Part shown: one piece after another, positions 35,265 to 45,550 of the stretch
How the letters are laid out: each line of letters opens with the position of its first letter
Numbering within the stretch: the stretch's first letter is position 1
Assembly (NCBI GenBank): GCA_963848415.1
Contig: CAWKDN010000001.1
Span: forward strand, 1,798,001 to 1,862,000
DNA: 64,000 nucleotides
Direction: 5' to 3'
Origin: CAVQBC01 sp963848415
GTDB lineage: Bacteria > Actinomycetota > Thermoleophilia > Solirubrobacterales > Solirubrobacteraceae
The notes under the pieces: model-generated
The model's input: the letters and a program-made list of their open reading frames with translations, nothing else
What the model was told of the DNA's origin: nothing
Databases searched by the model: none
Translations under genes and position numbers: made by a program

Positions 35265-36308
35265 TCAGGCCCCGTTCCCTGCGATCTGGGTCAGCGACAA
35301 GCGACGCACGTCCTCCCCGCGGCGCAGCGCCTCATACCAGGCGACGGTCAAGTCGAGCCCGATGGCGAGGTCGACCGGCGGGCGCCAGCCGAGCCGCTCG
35401 CGGGCCAGGCCCGAGTCCAGCGCGAGCGTGCGCGCCTCCGGGCCGCCGCCGTCCGGCGCGACGCGCAGCTCGAGCCCGCCCGGCCAGCGCTCGGCCAGCG
35501 CCCCGGCGAGCCACCCGGCCGACCGCGTCGCCTCCTCGGCGGGGCCGAAGTTCCACGCCCGCGCGGTGCCTGCGTCCTGCTCGAGCCGCTCGGCGAGCCG
35601 CAGGTAGCCGCTGAGCGGGTTCAAGACGTGCTGCCAGGGGCGGACGGCGTCCGGATTGCGCAGCACGACCGGCGCGCCGGCCAGCGCCGCCCGCATGACG
35701 TCGGCCACGAGGCGGTCCGGGGCCCAGTCGCCACCGCCGATCACGTTGCCCGCCCGGGCGGTCGCCACCCGCAGCCCGAGCGACTCGCGGTAGGCGGCCG
35801 CAACGAGCTCCTGCGCGGCCTTCGAGCTGGAGTACGGGTCGCGGCCGCCGAGCGGGTCGTCCTCGCCGAACGGCCGGCCGCGCTCGTCGTTGGCGTAGCA
35901 CTTGTCGCTGGTGACGACGATCGTCGCCGGGACACCGGCCTCATTGGCCGCGTCGAGCACGCGCGCCGTGCCCAGCACGTTGACGTCGTAGGTCAGCGCG
36001 GGCTCGCGCAGCCCGCGGCGCACGAGCGACTGGGCGGCCAGGTGGACGAGCAGCTGCGGGCGCGCGCGCCGCACGGCGGCGTGGACCGCCGCCGCGTCTC
36101 TCACGTCTCCGTCGGTGGAGCGCGCCATCCCCTTGCCCACCCGCGCCAGCCCGTAGAGCGAGGGCTCGGTCGGCACGCCGTCGCTGAAGCCGCTGACCTC
36201 GGCGCCGAGCGCCTGCAGCCACAGGCACAGCCAGGCGCCCTTGAACCCCGTGTGCCCGGTGACGAGGACTCGCCGGCCGCGCCAGAAGCCCGGGTCGGGC
36301 GCGGTCAC
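35265..36308 (-). CDS. rfbG: CDP-glucose 4,6-dehydratase
   Basis: A 347-residue SDR from GTG 36308, which overlaps the gmd stop (GTGA). The hallmark start FWRGRRVLVTGHTGFKGAWL, the VVTSDKCYANDERG segment, the catalytic Tyr/Lys in DPYSSSKAAQELV, and NVIGGGDWAPDRLVADV and RPWQHVLNPLSGYL are all typical of RfbG. It converts CDP-glucose to CDP-4-keto-6-deoxyglucose for 3,6-dideoxy- or branched sugars. No rfbF (CDP-glucose synthesis) gene was seen in the window. Confidence 0.9.
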   Translation of the reverse strand: MTAPDPGFWRGRRVLVTGHTGFKGAWLCLWLQALGAEVSGFSDGVPTEPSLYGLARVGKGMARSTDGDVRDAAAVHAAVRRARPQLLVHLAAQSLVRRGLREPALTYDVNVLGTARVLDAANEAGVPATIVVTSDKCYANDERGRPFGEDDPLGGRDPYSSSKAAQELVAAAYRESLGLRVATARAGNVIGGGDWAPDRLVADVMRAALAGAPVVLRNPDAVRPWQHVLNPLSGYLRLAERLEQDAGTARAWNFGPAEEATRSAGWLAGALAERWPGGLELRVAPDGGGPEARTLALDSGLARERLGWRPPVDLAIGLDLTVAWYEALRRGEDVRRLSLTQIAGNGA

Positions 36309-37269
36309 CCGCTCAGCAGCTCGAGGTCCGCGTCGACCATCAGGCGGATCAGCTGCTCGAAGCCGGTCTGTCGGCCTCCAGCCCAGGTCGCGCTCCGCCT
36401 TGGCGGGGTTGCCGACCAGCAGGTCGACCTCGGCCGGGCGCTTGAAGGCGTCGTCGATGACGACGTAGGGCTCCCACGGCACGCCGGCCTGGTCGAAGGC
36501 GACCTCGACGCACTCGCGCACGGTGTTGGTCTGGCCCGTGGCGATCACGTAGTCCTCGGCCGTGTCCTGCTGGAGCATCAGCCACATCGCCTCGACGTAG
36601 TCCTTGGCGTAGCCCCAGTCGCGCTGGGCGTCGAGGTTGCCCAGGCGCAGCTCCTGACGCAGCCCGAGCTTGATCGCCGCGGCGTGCCAGGTGATCTTGC
36701 GGGTGACGAACTCCAGGCCGCGCCGCGGGCTCTCGTGGTTGAAGAGGATCCCGCTCGTGGCGTGCAGGTCGTAGGACTCGCGGTAGTTGACGGTGATGTG
36801 GTGCCCGTAGGCCTTGGCCACGCCGTAGGGCGAGCGCGGGTAGAACGGGGTCGTCCTCGTCCTGGGGGGTCTCGCGCACGCGGCCGAACATCTCGCTCGA
36901 GGAGGCCTGGTAGAAGCGGGCCTCCGGCGCGGCCTCGCGCATCGCCTCGAGCATGCGCGTGACGCCGACGCCGGTGAACTCCGCCGTCAGCGTCGGCTGG
37001 ATCCAGGAGACCGCGACGAAGGACATCGCGGCGAGGTTGTAGATCTCCTCCGGGCGCGAGACGCGCAGGGTGTCGACGAGCGAGCGCTGGTCGAGCAGGT
37101 CGCCCTGGTGGAGGTAGATGCGCTCGCGCAGGTGCTCGATGCGCTCGAACTTCTCCGTCGACGCGCGGCGGACCATGCCGTGCACCTCATAGCCCTTCTC
37201 GAGCAGCAGCTCGGCGAGATAGGAGCCGTCCTGGCCCGTCACCCCGGTGATCAGTGCGCGCTTGGCCAC
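36305..37269 (-). CDS. gmd: GDP-mannose 4,6-dehydratase (two frameshifts)
   Basis: Starts at GTG 37269 (AKRALITGVTGQDGSYLAEL), then LHQGDLLDQRSLVDTLRVSR and FYQASSSEMFGRVRETPQ. An extra C in the CCCC run near 36845 shifts the frame; restoring it gives FYPRSPYGVAKAYGHH with the catalytic Tyr and Lys. The next frame carries NHESPRRGLEFVTRKI and DWGYAKDYVEAMWLMLQQDT. A second extra base near 36372 must be removed to read DLGWRPTTGFEQLIRLMVDA and a stop overlapping rfbG. All catalytic segments survive, so sequencing error is more likely than decay. It makes GDP-4-keto-6-deoxymannose, precursor of fucose or rhamnose. Confidence 0.88.
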
Positions 37270-39477
37270 GCCACCCCCTCCTGTTCGCGCAGCCACGCCG
37301 TCGTCTGGGCGATGCCGTCGCGGACGTCGATGTTCGCCCTCCAGCCAGCAGCCGCTCGGCCTTCTCCACCGACGGCCAGCGGCGCTGGACGTCGACCTTG
37401 AAGCTCGGGCAGGTGCTCGAGCTCGAACGCGTCGGCCGGGTTGCCGCAGGCCTCCCAGCAGATCCGCGCGATCTCCGCGACGGTCAGCTCCTCGGCTCGC
37501 GGAGACGTTGAAGTCCTCGTTGAGGCCGGCGGGATGGGCCATCGCGGTCACGATCCCGTCGGCGATGTCGTCGACGTGGGTCAGCGTCCGGGTCTGCTCG
37601 CCCGAGCCGAAGATCGGCAGCGGGCGCAGGCCGGCGAGCGACTTGCGGATGAGGTCGGGCACCGCGTGGGCGATGCCGGGCTCGTCGTCGGGCATCTCGC
37701 CCGGGCCGTAGGCGTTGAAGGGCCGGCAGATCGTGTACGGCAGGCCGTGCTCGTCGTGCGCGGCGCGGCAGTAGATCTCGCCCGTGAGCTTCGAGTAGCC
37801 GTAGGCCGACAGCGGCACCGGGCAGTCGTCGATGTAGCTCTCGGGCGTCGGGTACTCCTGCGCGCGCTCGAAGACCATGCTCGAGCTGACGTAGACGAAG
37901 CGCTCGACCCCGAGCTCGAGCGCCGCGCGGAAGACGCCGTTGTAGAGCGCGGTGTTGACCTCGGTGAGGGTGAACGGCAGCTTGTGGAAGTTCGCGATCC
38001 CGCCGACGATCGCTGCTAGGTGGATCACGTGGCTGCAGCCGGCCAGCGCCTGCCGCGCCTGCTCGACGTCGCGCAGGTCGCCGCGGTGGACCTCGCAGCC
38101 CTCGCGCATCCAGGCGGGCGCGGGCCGCTGGTCGGAGACCCGGCACTCGAAGTCGGGGTCGCGCAGGAGCCGGCGGACCACGGCCGCGCCGATCGTGCCG
38201 GCGCCGCCGGTGACGAGGACGCGCTTCACGCTGCGCAGCGCGGCGAGCTCGGTGGCGTAGGCGAAGACCTGGGCGGTCCCGAACGCGTTCCACGGGTCGA
38301 CCACGAGGCAGTCCGGCGCGGCGCGCTCGCCGATGCGCGCGAGCGTCTGCGGCGAGGAGTAGGCGCTGTGGTTGGTCGCCACCACGACGGCGTCGGCGCC
38401 CGCGACCGCCTCGTCGAGCCCCGTCGTCGGCGTCGCGACCATCGGGTCGTGCACGACGACGTCGGCCAGCTCGCGCTCGAGCAGCCGGATCAGCTTGTGG
38501 GCCAGCGAGTCGCGCTCGTCGTCCGTGTCGCGCTTGAAGGCCAGGCCGAGCACCGCGACGCGCCGCTCGCGCAGGTCGCCGACGCGCCGCTTCATCCCGT
38601 CCACCAGGAACAGCGGCACGCTCTCGTGCACGCGCGAGACCGCGAGCAGCATCCCGGGAGCGTTCGAGCGCTCCTCGGAGAACGCGAAGTCCTTGCGCAG
38701 GCAGGTGCCCGCCGTCAGGCCCGGCAGCGCCATCCCGCCGCGCGGGTAGTCGCGGTTGATGAGCTCGATCACCTCGAAGACGTTCGCGCCGTAGCGCTCG
38801 CAGTCCATCATCAGCAGGTTGGGCAGGGCGAAGGTGGCGTAGCGCAGGATGTTCGTCCAGATCTTGGCCAGCTCGGCCTGGACCGGGCTGGTCTGGACGG
38901 TCGGCGCGCCGAGGCGCTCGAACAGCGCCGCCGCCCGCTCCGCCGAGGCCTCCTCGATCCCGCCGACGATGCACGGCAACGTCCCGATCTCCTCCATGAA
39001 GCGGTCGGCGGCGATCCGCTCGGGCACGTGGGCGACGAAGATGTCCTCGCCGACGCGGAAGCCGCGTTGCTTCTCGAGGTAGCCGGCGACGAAGGCGGTC
39101 GTGCCGGGGGCGACGGTCGAGCGCAGCACCAGCAGGTGGCCCTCGCGCAGGTGCGGCAGTAGCGCGTCGAGCACCGCGCGTATGTCGCCCATGTCGATCT
39201 CGATGTGCGACAGCGCGGGCGTCCCGAGCGTGAGCACGATGGCGTCGGCCTGCGCGGCGTCGGCGGCGCGCTCGCTGAGGGAGAGCGTCCCGGCGGCGAC
39301 CGCCCGCTGGAGCAGCGGATCGGTGCCCGGCTCCTTGAACGGCATCCGCCCGGAGCGGATCGTGGCCAGGTGCTCGGCGTCCTTGTCGACTCCGAGCACC
39401 GAGAGCCCGCTGTCGGCGAAGCTCAGCGCGAGCGGCAGGCCGATGCGGCCGAGCCCGATGACGGAGACGTCGTGCAT
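37251..39477 (-). CDS. Nucleotide-sugar dehydrogenase fused in frame to an SDR epimerase (frameshifts in 3' end)
   Basis: From ATG 39477 (MHDVSVIGLGRIGLPLALSF) residues 1 to about 415 form a UDP-sugar dehydrogenase, with RSTVAPGTTAFVAGYLEKQR, the catalytic Cys in LTAGTCLRKDF and VAVLGLAFKRDTDDERDSLA. The frame continues without a stop into an extended SDR: VKRVLVTGGAGTIGAAVVRR, VYVSSSMVFERAQEYPTPES, YGYSKLTGEIYCR, NAYGPGEMPDDE. Near 37495, 37405 and 37346 single-base shifts must be corrected to read EELTVAEIARICWEACGN and SFKVDVQRRW, then GW-RANIDVRDGIA and the stop. The epimerase could instead start separately at GTG 38229, where GTGA occurs. Substrates unknown. Confidence 0.75.
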
Positions 39478-39505
39478 GCGCGGGGGAGGATAGGAGCGCG
39501 ACCCG

Positions 39506-40339
39506 TCAGCGCGCGGGACGCAGCCTGCGGTGCCGGACGTACTGGCGGGCGAAGCCGAGCACGAAGCGCGGGTTGTAGCGCAGGTAGCGCCGCCACAACC
39601 GGCGGGGCTCCTGCACGAGGCGAAAGAGCCATTCGAGTCCCAGACGCTGCAGGAGCGGCGGCGCCTGGGGCACCAGTCCCGCGTGGAAGTCGAACGCCGC
39701 GCCGACGCCGATCAGCACGGGCGCGTCGAGCCGCTCGCGCATGCGCGCCATCCACTTCTCCTGCTTGGGCACGCCGATGCCGACCCAGACCACGTCGGCC
39801 TGGGAGCGCGAGATGTCGGCGACGACCTCGTCCTCCTCGGCGGCGGTCAGCGGGCGGAACGGCGGCGCGTGCCCGCCGACGATCTGAAGCCCGGGGTAGC
39901 GGAGCCGCAACGTGCGGGCGAGCTGTGCGAGCGCGCCCTGGTTGCGCCCGCCGTAGAGGTAGAAGCGCTGCCCGCTGCGCGCCGCGCGCTCGCACGCCTT
40001 GTCCATGAGCGTGGGCCCGTAGACGCGCGAGGGCAGGTCGTGGCCGAGCAGGTTCATCGCCCACACGAGCGGCTGGCCGTCGGGCACCGTGAAGTCGGCG
40101 CCGAGGACCGCCTCGCGCAGCTCGGCGTCCTCGTGGGTGACCATCACCGTGTGGACGGCCGCCACGCAGATGTAGGCCGGCCGGCGCGCCGCCACTGTCC
40201 CGTCGATCCAGTCCAGCGTGCGCTCGTAGTCGGTCAGCGCGAGCGGGACGCCGAGCACGCACTGGGTCCGCGGCCGGACGGGCGCGCGTGTCGCGCGCGG
40301 CGCGCTCGCGTGGGCATCGGCTGGGGTGGGCGTCGGCAT
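39506..40339 (-). CDS. WecG/TagA/CpsF-family glycosyltransferase
   Basis: A 277-residue GT26 enzyme: VLGVPLALTDYERTLDWIDG, VAAVHTVMVTHEDAELREAV, FTVPDGQPLVWAMNLLGHDL with the catalytic Asp, RVYGPTLMDKACERAARSGQ, FYLYGGRNQGALAQLARTLR, and VGIGVPKQEKWMARMRERLD. These enzymes transfer N-acetylmannosamine(uronate) or similar onto a lipid-linked sugar at the membrane. The C-terminal basic helix likely binds the membrane. GGAGA precedes the ATG. First gene of the nucleotide-sugar operon. Confidence 0.93.
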   Translation of the reverse strand: MPTPTPADAHASAPRATRAPVRPRTQCVLGVPLALTDYERTLDWIDGTVAARRPAYICVAAVHTVMVTHEDAELREAVLGADFTVPDGQPLVWAMNLLGHDLPSRVYGPTLMDKACERAARSGQRFYLYGGRNQGALAQLARTLRLRYPGLQIVGGHAPPFRPLTAAEEDEVVADISRSQADVVWVGIGVPKQEKWMARMRERLDAPVLIGVGAAFDFHAGLVPQAPPLLQRLGLEWLFRLVQEPRRLWRRYLRYNPRFVLGFARQYVRHRRLRPAR

Positions 40340-40424
40340 TCTCCGTGTGTCAACCGCCGCGCGCGCTCAGAGTCGCGCGGTTGGGGCGTCGCGGGGGCGC
40401 CGATGCTGGCACAGCGCCCGCGCC

Positions 40425-40430
40425 TACAGT
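40425..40430 (+). promoter_or_regulatory. -10 element for the GtrB-type gene
   Basis: TACAGT fits the TAnnnT pattern and ends six bases before the GTG start at 40437, again implying a leaderless transcript. No good -35 hexamer was seen 16-18 bp upstream. Confidence 0.35.
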
Positions 40431-40436
40431 AGGCCG

Positions 40437-41470
40437 GTGTCCGGGCGCACGCTGACCCTGCTCTCCGTCGTGGCGCCGATGTTCGACGAGCGTTCCGTGG
40501 CGCGGGAGTTCCACCGGCGCCTGGACGTGGCGCTGGCCGGCCTGGACTGGGAGCTCGTCGTCGTCGACGACGGCTCGGGCGACGGTACGGCGGAGCTGCT
40601 GGACGAGCTGGCCGCCGAGGATCCGCGCGTGCGGGTCCTGCACCTCTCGCGCCGCTTCGGCCATCAGCTGGCGCTGACCGCCGGGTTAGACCACGCGCGC
40701 GGCGACGCGGCGGTCATGATCGACGGCGATCTCCAGGACCCGCCTGAGGTGATCCCGCGGCTGGTGGACGCGTGGCACGCCGGCGCCGACGTCGTGGTCG
40801 CGCGCCGGCTCGAGCGCCCCGGGGAGAGCCGCTTCAAGCTCGGGACGGCGCGCTGGTTCTACCGGCTGATGGGCCGACTCGCCCAGGTCGAGCTCGAGCC
40901 CAACGCCGGCGACTTCCGGCTGCTGGACCGCCAGGCGCTCGACGCCCTGCTCTCGCTGCGCGAGCGCTCGCGGTTCCTGCGCGGGATGACGGCCTGGGTG
41001 GGCTTCGAGCAGGCCACGGTCGACTACGACCGCGAGCCGCGTTTCGCGGGCGAGACCAAGTTCCCACCCCGGCGGATGCTGCGCTTCGCGCTCGACGCGG
41101 TCTCGAGCTTCTCGCACTTCCCGCTGCAGCTGGCGACGCTGATCGGGCTCCTGATCTCGGCCATCGCCTTCGTCGGCCTCCCGCTCACGGTGGTCGCCCG
41201 CTACACCGGCATCTACGAGCGCGGCGTCCCGAGCGTGCTCTTCGCGGTGCTGTTCATCGGCGGCATCCAGCTGATGACGCTCGGGGTGATCGGCGAGTAC
41301 GTCGGGCGGATCTACGACGAGGTCAAGCGCCGGCCGCTGTACGTCGTGCGCCGCGACGCGGTCACGGCCCCGACAGCAGCTTCGATCGAGAAGGCAACAG
41401 CGGCCTCGACCGCGACCACCACCTCGAGCACGACCTCGACAGCGACCGCGAACGCGAACGCGACAGATGA
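40437..41470 (+). CDS. Membrane glycosyltransferase, GT2 GtrB/DPM1 type (stop position uncertain)
   Basis: From GTG 40437 the protein begins with a GT2 domain: SVVAPMFDERSVAREFHRRL, WELVVVDDGSGDGTAELLDE, VMIDGDLQDPPEVIPRLVDA, NAGDFRLLDRQALDALLSLR, RGMTAWVGFEQATVDYDREP. Two C-terminal membrane helices follow (ATLIGLLISAIAFVGLPLTV and VPSVLFAVLFIGGIQLMTLG). It charges undecaprenyl phosphate with a sugar. As read, the frame runs through a Ser/Thr/Ala tail to 41732, overlapping the next gene by 266 bp. A one-base shift in the repeated CGAC/CGAA tail would end it at TGA 41468-41470, an ATGA overlap like other junctions here; I use that end. Confidence 0.82.
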
Positions 41471-42917
41471 GGGTCGCGGTGGTCGGGGCCGGGGTCGCCG
41501 GGCTGACGGCGGCCTACCGGCTCTCGCAGGCCGGCCACGTGTGCGACGTCTACGAGCGCTGGCCGGGCCTCGGCGGGCAGGCGGCCACGCTCGACGTCGG
41601 CGGCGGCGCGCGGCTCGAGCGCTACTACCACCACCTGTTCACCAGCGATCGCCACATCGCCGCGCTCTTCGACGAGCTCGGCCTCGGCGACGAGCTCGAG
41701 TGGCGGCCGTCGAACGTCGGCTTCTTCGCTGACGGTCGCGTCTGGCCGTTCACGGGGCCGCTCGACCTCCTGCGCTTCGGGCCCCTCTCGCCCGTCTCGC
41801 GGGTGCGCATGGGCGTAGCGGTGCTGTGGCTGCAGCGCGGCGGGCGACAGACGTCGCGCCGTTCGAGCGCGAGACCGCGCACGCCTGGATCGAGCGGGCG
41901 ATGGGCCGGCAGGCGTGGGCGAAGGTGTGGGGGCCGCTGCTGCGCGGCAAGTTCGGCGACCGCGCAGATGACATCTCGATGGCGTGGCTGTGGAGCAAGC
42001 TGACGTTGCGCCGGCAGATCCGGGGTGAGGAGGCGCGGACCGAGCTGCTGGGCTACCCGCGCCGGTCATGGGAGCCGTTCCTCGAGCGGCTGCGCGAGCG
42101 CATCGAGGCGGCGGGTGGACGGGTGCTCGTCGATCGGCCCGCGCGGGCGCTCGCGCGCGACGGGACGCGGTTCGTCGTGTCGCCGGGCGCCGCGGGGTCG
42201 TTCAGGACCGGGCACGACCCGCGCGCGTTCCCCCCGCTCGCGGTGTCGCCCTCGCCGCTGGCTGTGAGCAACGCGGGCGCCGACGCCGCGGAGACCTACG
42301 ACGCCGTCGTGGCGACCGTTTCCAACGACGTCTTCCGCGCGCTGCTCGACGACGAGCTGGCGGCCCGTTTGGGGCGGGCCTACCGCGAGCGGTTGACGTC
42401 GGTCGAGTACCACACCGCGCTGTGTCTCCTGCTCGAGCTCGACCGGCCGTTCGGGCGCTTCTACTGGACGAACATCGCCGATCGCCGCCTGCCCTTCGTC
42501 GGCCTGATCGAACACACCAACCTCGTCGGGCCCGAGCGCTACGGCGGGAGGCGCTTCATCTATGTCGCCAACTACCTGGCGGCCGGCGACGAGCTGCTCT
42601 CGCTCGACGCGGACGCGTTGCTGGCCCGCTATCTGCCGGGTCTGCGGATGGTCCGGCCAGAGTTCGATCCGGCCTGGGTCCGCGCCCGCTGGCTGCATCG
42701 CGAGCCGGCCGCCCAGCCGATCGTGACCGTCGGCTACCGAGAGCGCATCCCGCCGCTGAACACCGGCGTGCCGGGCCTGATCCTCGCCAACACGACGCAG
42801 ATCTATCCCGAGGACCGCGGGACCAACTACGCGGTCCGTCTCGGCGGCGACGCAGCGGCCGCGCTGCTGTCTGAACGCGACCTGGCGCCTGCTCGCCGGG
42901 CGGCTTCGCCAGAATAG
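41467..42917 (+). CDS. FAD-dependent amine-oxidase-like/protoporphyrinogen-oxidase-like protein (frameshift)
   Basis: ATG 41467 starts MRVAVVGAGVAGLTAAYRLS, the FAD loop, then YERWPGLGGQAATLDVGGGA and FTSDRHIAALFDELGLGDEL. Near 41845 the frame changes to TDVAPFERETAHAWIERAMG, then WGPLLRGKFGDRADDISMAW and a C-terminal VPGLILANTTQIYPEDRGTN that is the family's last FAD contact. One base must be gained or lost between the halves. Such proteins occur in many polysaccharide clusters beside GtrB-type transferases, possibly reducing or rearranging a lipid-linked sugar; the reaction is not known. Total about 483 residues. Confidence 0.8.
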
Positions 42918-42923
42918 GCCGCG

Positions 42924-43868
42924 ATGCGCGCGCGCTTCACCGTCACGCCCGAGGCCTACCAGCGGATCGCGCTCGTGGCGCTCGGCATGCTCACGCTGAT
43001 CGTCTTCACGGGCGCGGCGGTCCGCCTGAGCGGCTCGGGCCTCGGTTGCCCGGACTGGCCGAAGTGCTACGGCCGCATCGCCCCGCCGCTCGAGACCCAC
43101 GCGTGGATCGAGTTCGGCAATCGCCTGCTCTCGGGCGTCGTCGGCGTTGCGGCCGCGGCAGCCGGCCTGCTGGCCTGGCGCCGGCGGCCGTTCCGCCGCG
43201 ACCTGGCGCTGATCGGTGCGCTGCTGCCGCTGGGCGTGCTCGGCCAGGCGGTGCTCGGTGGCTTCACCGTCCGCTACCACCTCGCGCCCGGCTTCGTCAT
43301 GGGTCACTACGTGCTCTCGATGCTGATCCTCATCGCCGCCGTCGCCCTCGCGTGGCGGGCCAGCTACGAGCCCGGCGACCGGGCGCGCTCGGACGACCGC
43401 GTCGCCGTGTGGGCGGTGCGGGCGCTCCTGCCGCTCGGCGCGCTCACGATCCTCGCCGGAACCGCCGCGACGGCCGCCGGCCCACACGCCGGTGGGGCCG
43501 GTACCGGCGACGAGATCGACCGGCTCGGGTGGTTCGGGATCGAGACGCTGGACTGGACGATCCGCCAGCACGGCCGCATCGCCACCGTCTTCGGCGTCGC
43601 CGCGGTCGTGGTCTGGTGGCTGCTACGCCGCCGCCACGCGGATCCCCAGGTCCGCCAGGCGATCACTGTCGTCTGCTTGCTGGCGGCCGCCCAGGGCATC
43701 GTCGGGGGGATCCAGTACGCGCTTGAGCTTCCGGCCGAGGTCGTCTGGGTGCACGTCGTGCTCGCGGCACTGACGTGGATGGCGCTGCTCTGGGGCGTGG
43801 CGGCCGCCGGGCGGCTCGCGCCCGAAGCGGCTCGGGCGCCCCGGCAACAGCGGCTCGCCACGCGGTAG
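42924..43868 (+). CDS. ctaA: Heme A synthase (COX15/CtaA family)
   Basis: A 314-residue protein with eight likely membrane helices. The signature GSGLGCPDWPKCYG (Cys42 and Cys48) follows helix 1, and conserved His residues are visible in ETHAWIEFGNRLLSG, GFVMGHYVLSML, RQHGRIATVFG and VWVHVVLAALTWM, matching the heme-ligand pattern. It oxidises the C8 methyl of heme O to make heme A for cytochrome oxidase. It starts 6 bp after the flavoprotein gene, yet its role is respiratory, so the link is probably only positional. Confidence 0.93.
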   Translation: MRARFTVTPEAYQRIALVALGMLTLIVFTGAAVRLSGSGLGCPDWPKCYGRIAPPLETHAWIEFGNRLLSGVVGVAAAAAGLLAWRRRPFRRDLALIGALLPLGVLGQAVLGGFTVRYHLAPGFVMGHYVLSMLILIAAVALAWRASYEPGDRARSDDRVAVWAVRALLPLGALTILAGTAATAAGPHAGGAGTGDEIDRLGWFGIETLDWTIRQHGRIATVFGVAAVVVWWLLRRRHADPQVRQAITVVCLLAAAQGIVGGIQYALELPAEVVWVHVVLAALTWMALLWGVAAAGRLAPEAARAPRQQRLATR

Positions 43869-43869
43869 C

Positions 43870-45488
43870 TCACGGCCTCACGCGGACCTTCGCGCTCTTC
43901 GAGTAGCCGAGGGCGTAGGGGTAGGCGGTCTCGCGGCGGCTACGGGCGCGGAACCGGTACGTCGTGGGCCGGAAGGTGCGACCGAAGCGGTAAGGGGCGC
44001 TGAAGCGCCCGCGCTTGTTCGCGCGGACGGACTTGAAGGTGACCCAGCCGCGAGCGGCCTTGGCCTGGAGGTCGATCAGCTTGCCGTCGGCGGGCAGCGG
44101 GCCGCCTTTGAGGCGCCCGGCGAAGCGGACGGTCTGGCCGTTTCGCAGCGCGCGTGGCCGAGCCGAGAGCGTGACGCCGGCCTTGACGTTGAGTCGCAGC
44201 GCGCCGCTGCAGGCGTGGGTGGTGCCGCCTTCAGGGCCGGGGACGGCAGCGATCACGGTCCGCGACGGTCCGGGCTCGATGCGGTAGGTGAAGCGTCCGC
44301 GTGCGTTGGCGGCGACCGTCCCGAGCACCTGGCTGGCCGGCTCGCCGGCCAGGATCTTCACGGTGGCGCCGGCCGCAGGCGTTCCGTTTGCGTACAGCAC
44401 CCGGCCTCCGACGCGGTTGGAGCTGCCGTAGCGGACCGTGCGTGATGACTTGCCGCTGAGGCCGGCCGTGACGCCGTAGGCGTTCGAGGTGCAGGTCGGC
44501 ACGGCATTGCGGACCGACACGTCGATCGGACCGAATGCGGCAGCGTTGACGCCTGTGGCGTCGTAGACCAACAACCGAACGCGGTGCGGGCCGTCCGTAG
44601 CGGTCGCGGTGTTCCAGTTGAGCAGTTCCCCCGCTCACGAGCTTGCAGGGCGCCGGCTCGGCGAACGGAAGCGTGCAGGCGCCGCCACGGTCATCGACGG
44701 CCTGCGAAACCGCTGGCCGCCCGTCGACCTCGAGCACCGCGCGGTAGAGCCCACTGCCCTGATCGACCGCGCCGAACGAGATTGCTTCGTCGCCGGACAA
44801 CGTCGCCCCGGCTCGAGCAGGGAGCCCGAGGGCGTTCCGGTGAACGCCGGGTCAATCGGGTCATCCATAGTGAATCGCGCCGAGAAGATCATGGAGTGTC
44901 GGCGCAGCACCCGCGGGACAATCAGACGTGGATCCGGACGAACAATCCACCAGGCGCTGTCAGCGAACCGAGCGACAAGACCGTTCCCTTGGGCGCTCTG
45001 CGCTTCTCCGAGCCCGTAGCAGGCGTGCCAGAGCCCAGCACTGCTCACCTCGTCGGGTGAAGTCGGGGGTGTCGAACAGCAGCGTGTAGTTGTATGCCCA
45101 GGAACCAGGACCGCCGGCCAGGATGACCCGCCTCTGAATCGAGTAGTCGCGGATTCGCGTCCCCGATGGAGCGGAGAACTTGAAACCGAAGTACGTGGCC
45201 GCGTGAGTGGGCTCGCGTGCGATCGACACCGGCGACAAGCGGCCCTCGCGGGCAGTCGAGTCCCGCGTACGTTCCCAACCCCTGCTGCACGCTGCTCCAG
45301 CCGTCCGCAGTTCCTTGCTTGCCGCCGGGGGCCTGGCACGAGTAGACCGTGTACGGCGCAGCGACTGCAGGCGCTGCGGCGTACAGCCACCACGCGGCGC
45401 AGGACACCACCGCCACCGTCAGCACCTTCACCCGCGCAGCGCGACTCCATCCCCTCGACACCCCGGTCCTCCTCGTCTCGTGAGCCAC
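43870..45488 (-). CDS. Secreted hypothetical protein with Ig-like/carboxypeptidase-like repeats (four frameshifts)
   Basis: ATG 45488 gives a basic N-terminus, a signal segment (VLTVAVVSCAAWWLYAAAPA) and the mature start APYTVYSCQAPGGKQGTADG. Four frame changes (about 45250, 45055, 44815, 44640) connect SPVSIAREPTHAATYFGFKF, DEVSSAGLWHACYGLGEAQS, DEAISFGAVDQGSGLYRAVL and LLVYDATGVNAAAFGPIDVS, ending with two beta-rich repeats (NRVGGRVLYANGTPAAGATV and VTLSARPRALRNGQTVRFAG). At least two shifts fall in G runs. The order of the pieces is that of one coherent protein of about 540 residues. It is either a frameshifted pseudogene or a sequence artefact. Likely a surface or secreted adhesin-like protein; function unknown. 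Confidence 0.6.
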
Positions 45489-45550
45489 TCCGACGTTCTA
45501 GGGATGGCAGCCGAGAGTTCGCCCCCTCGTCAAAGGGGAGGCCGTCTCAT

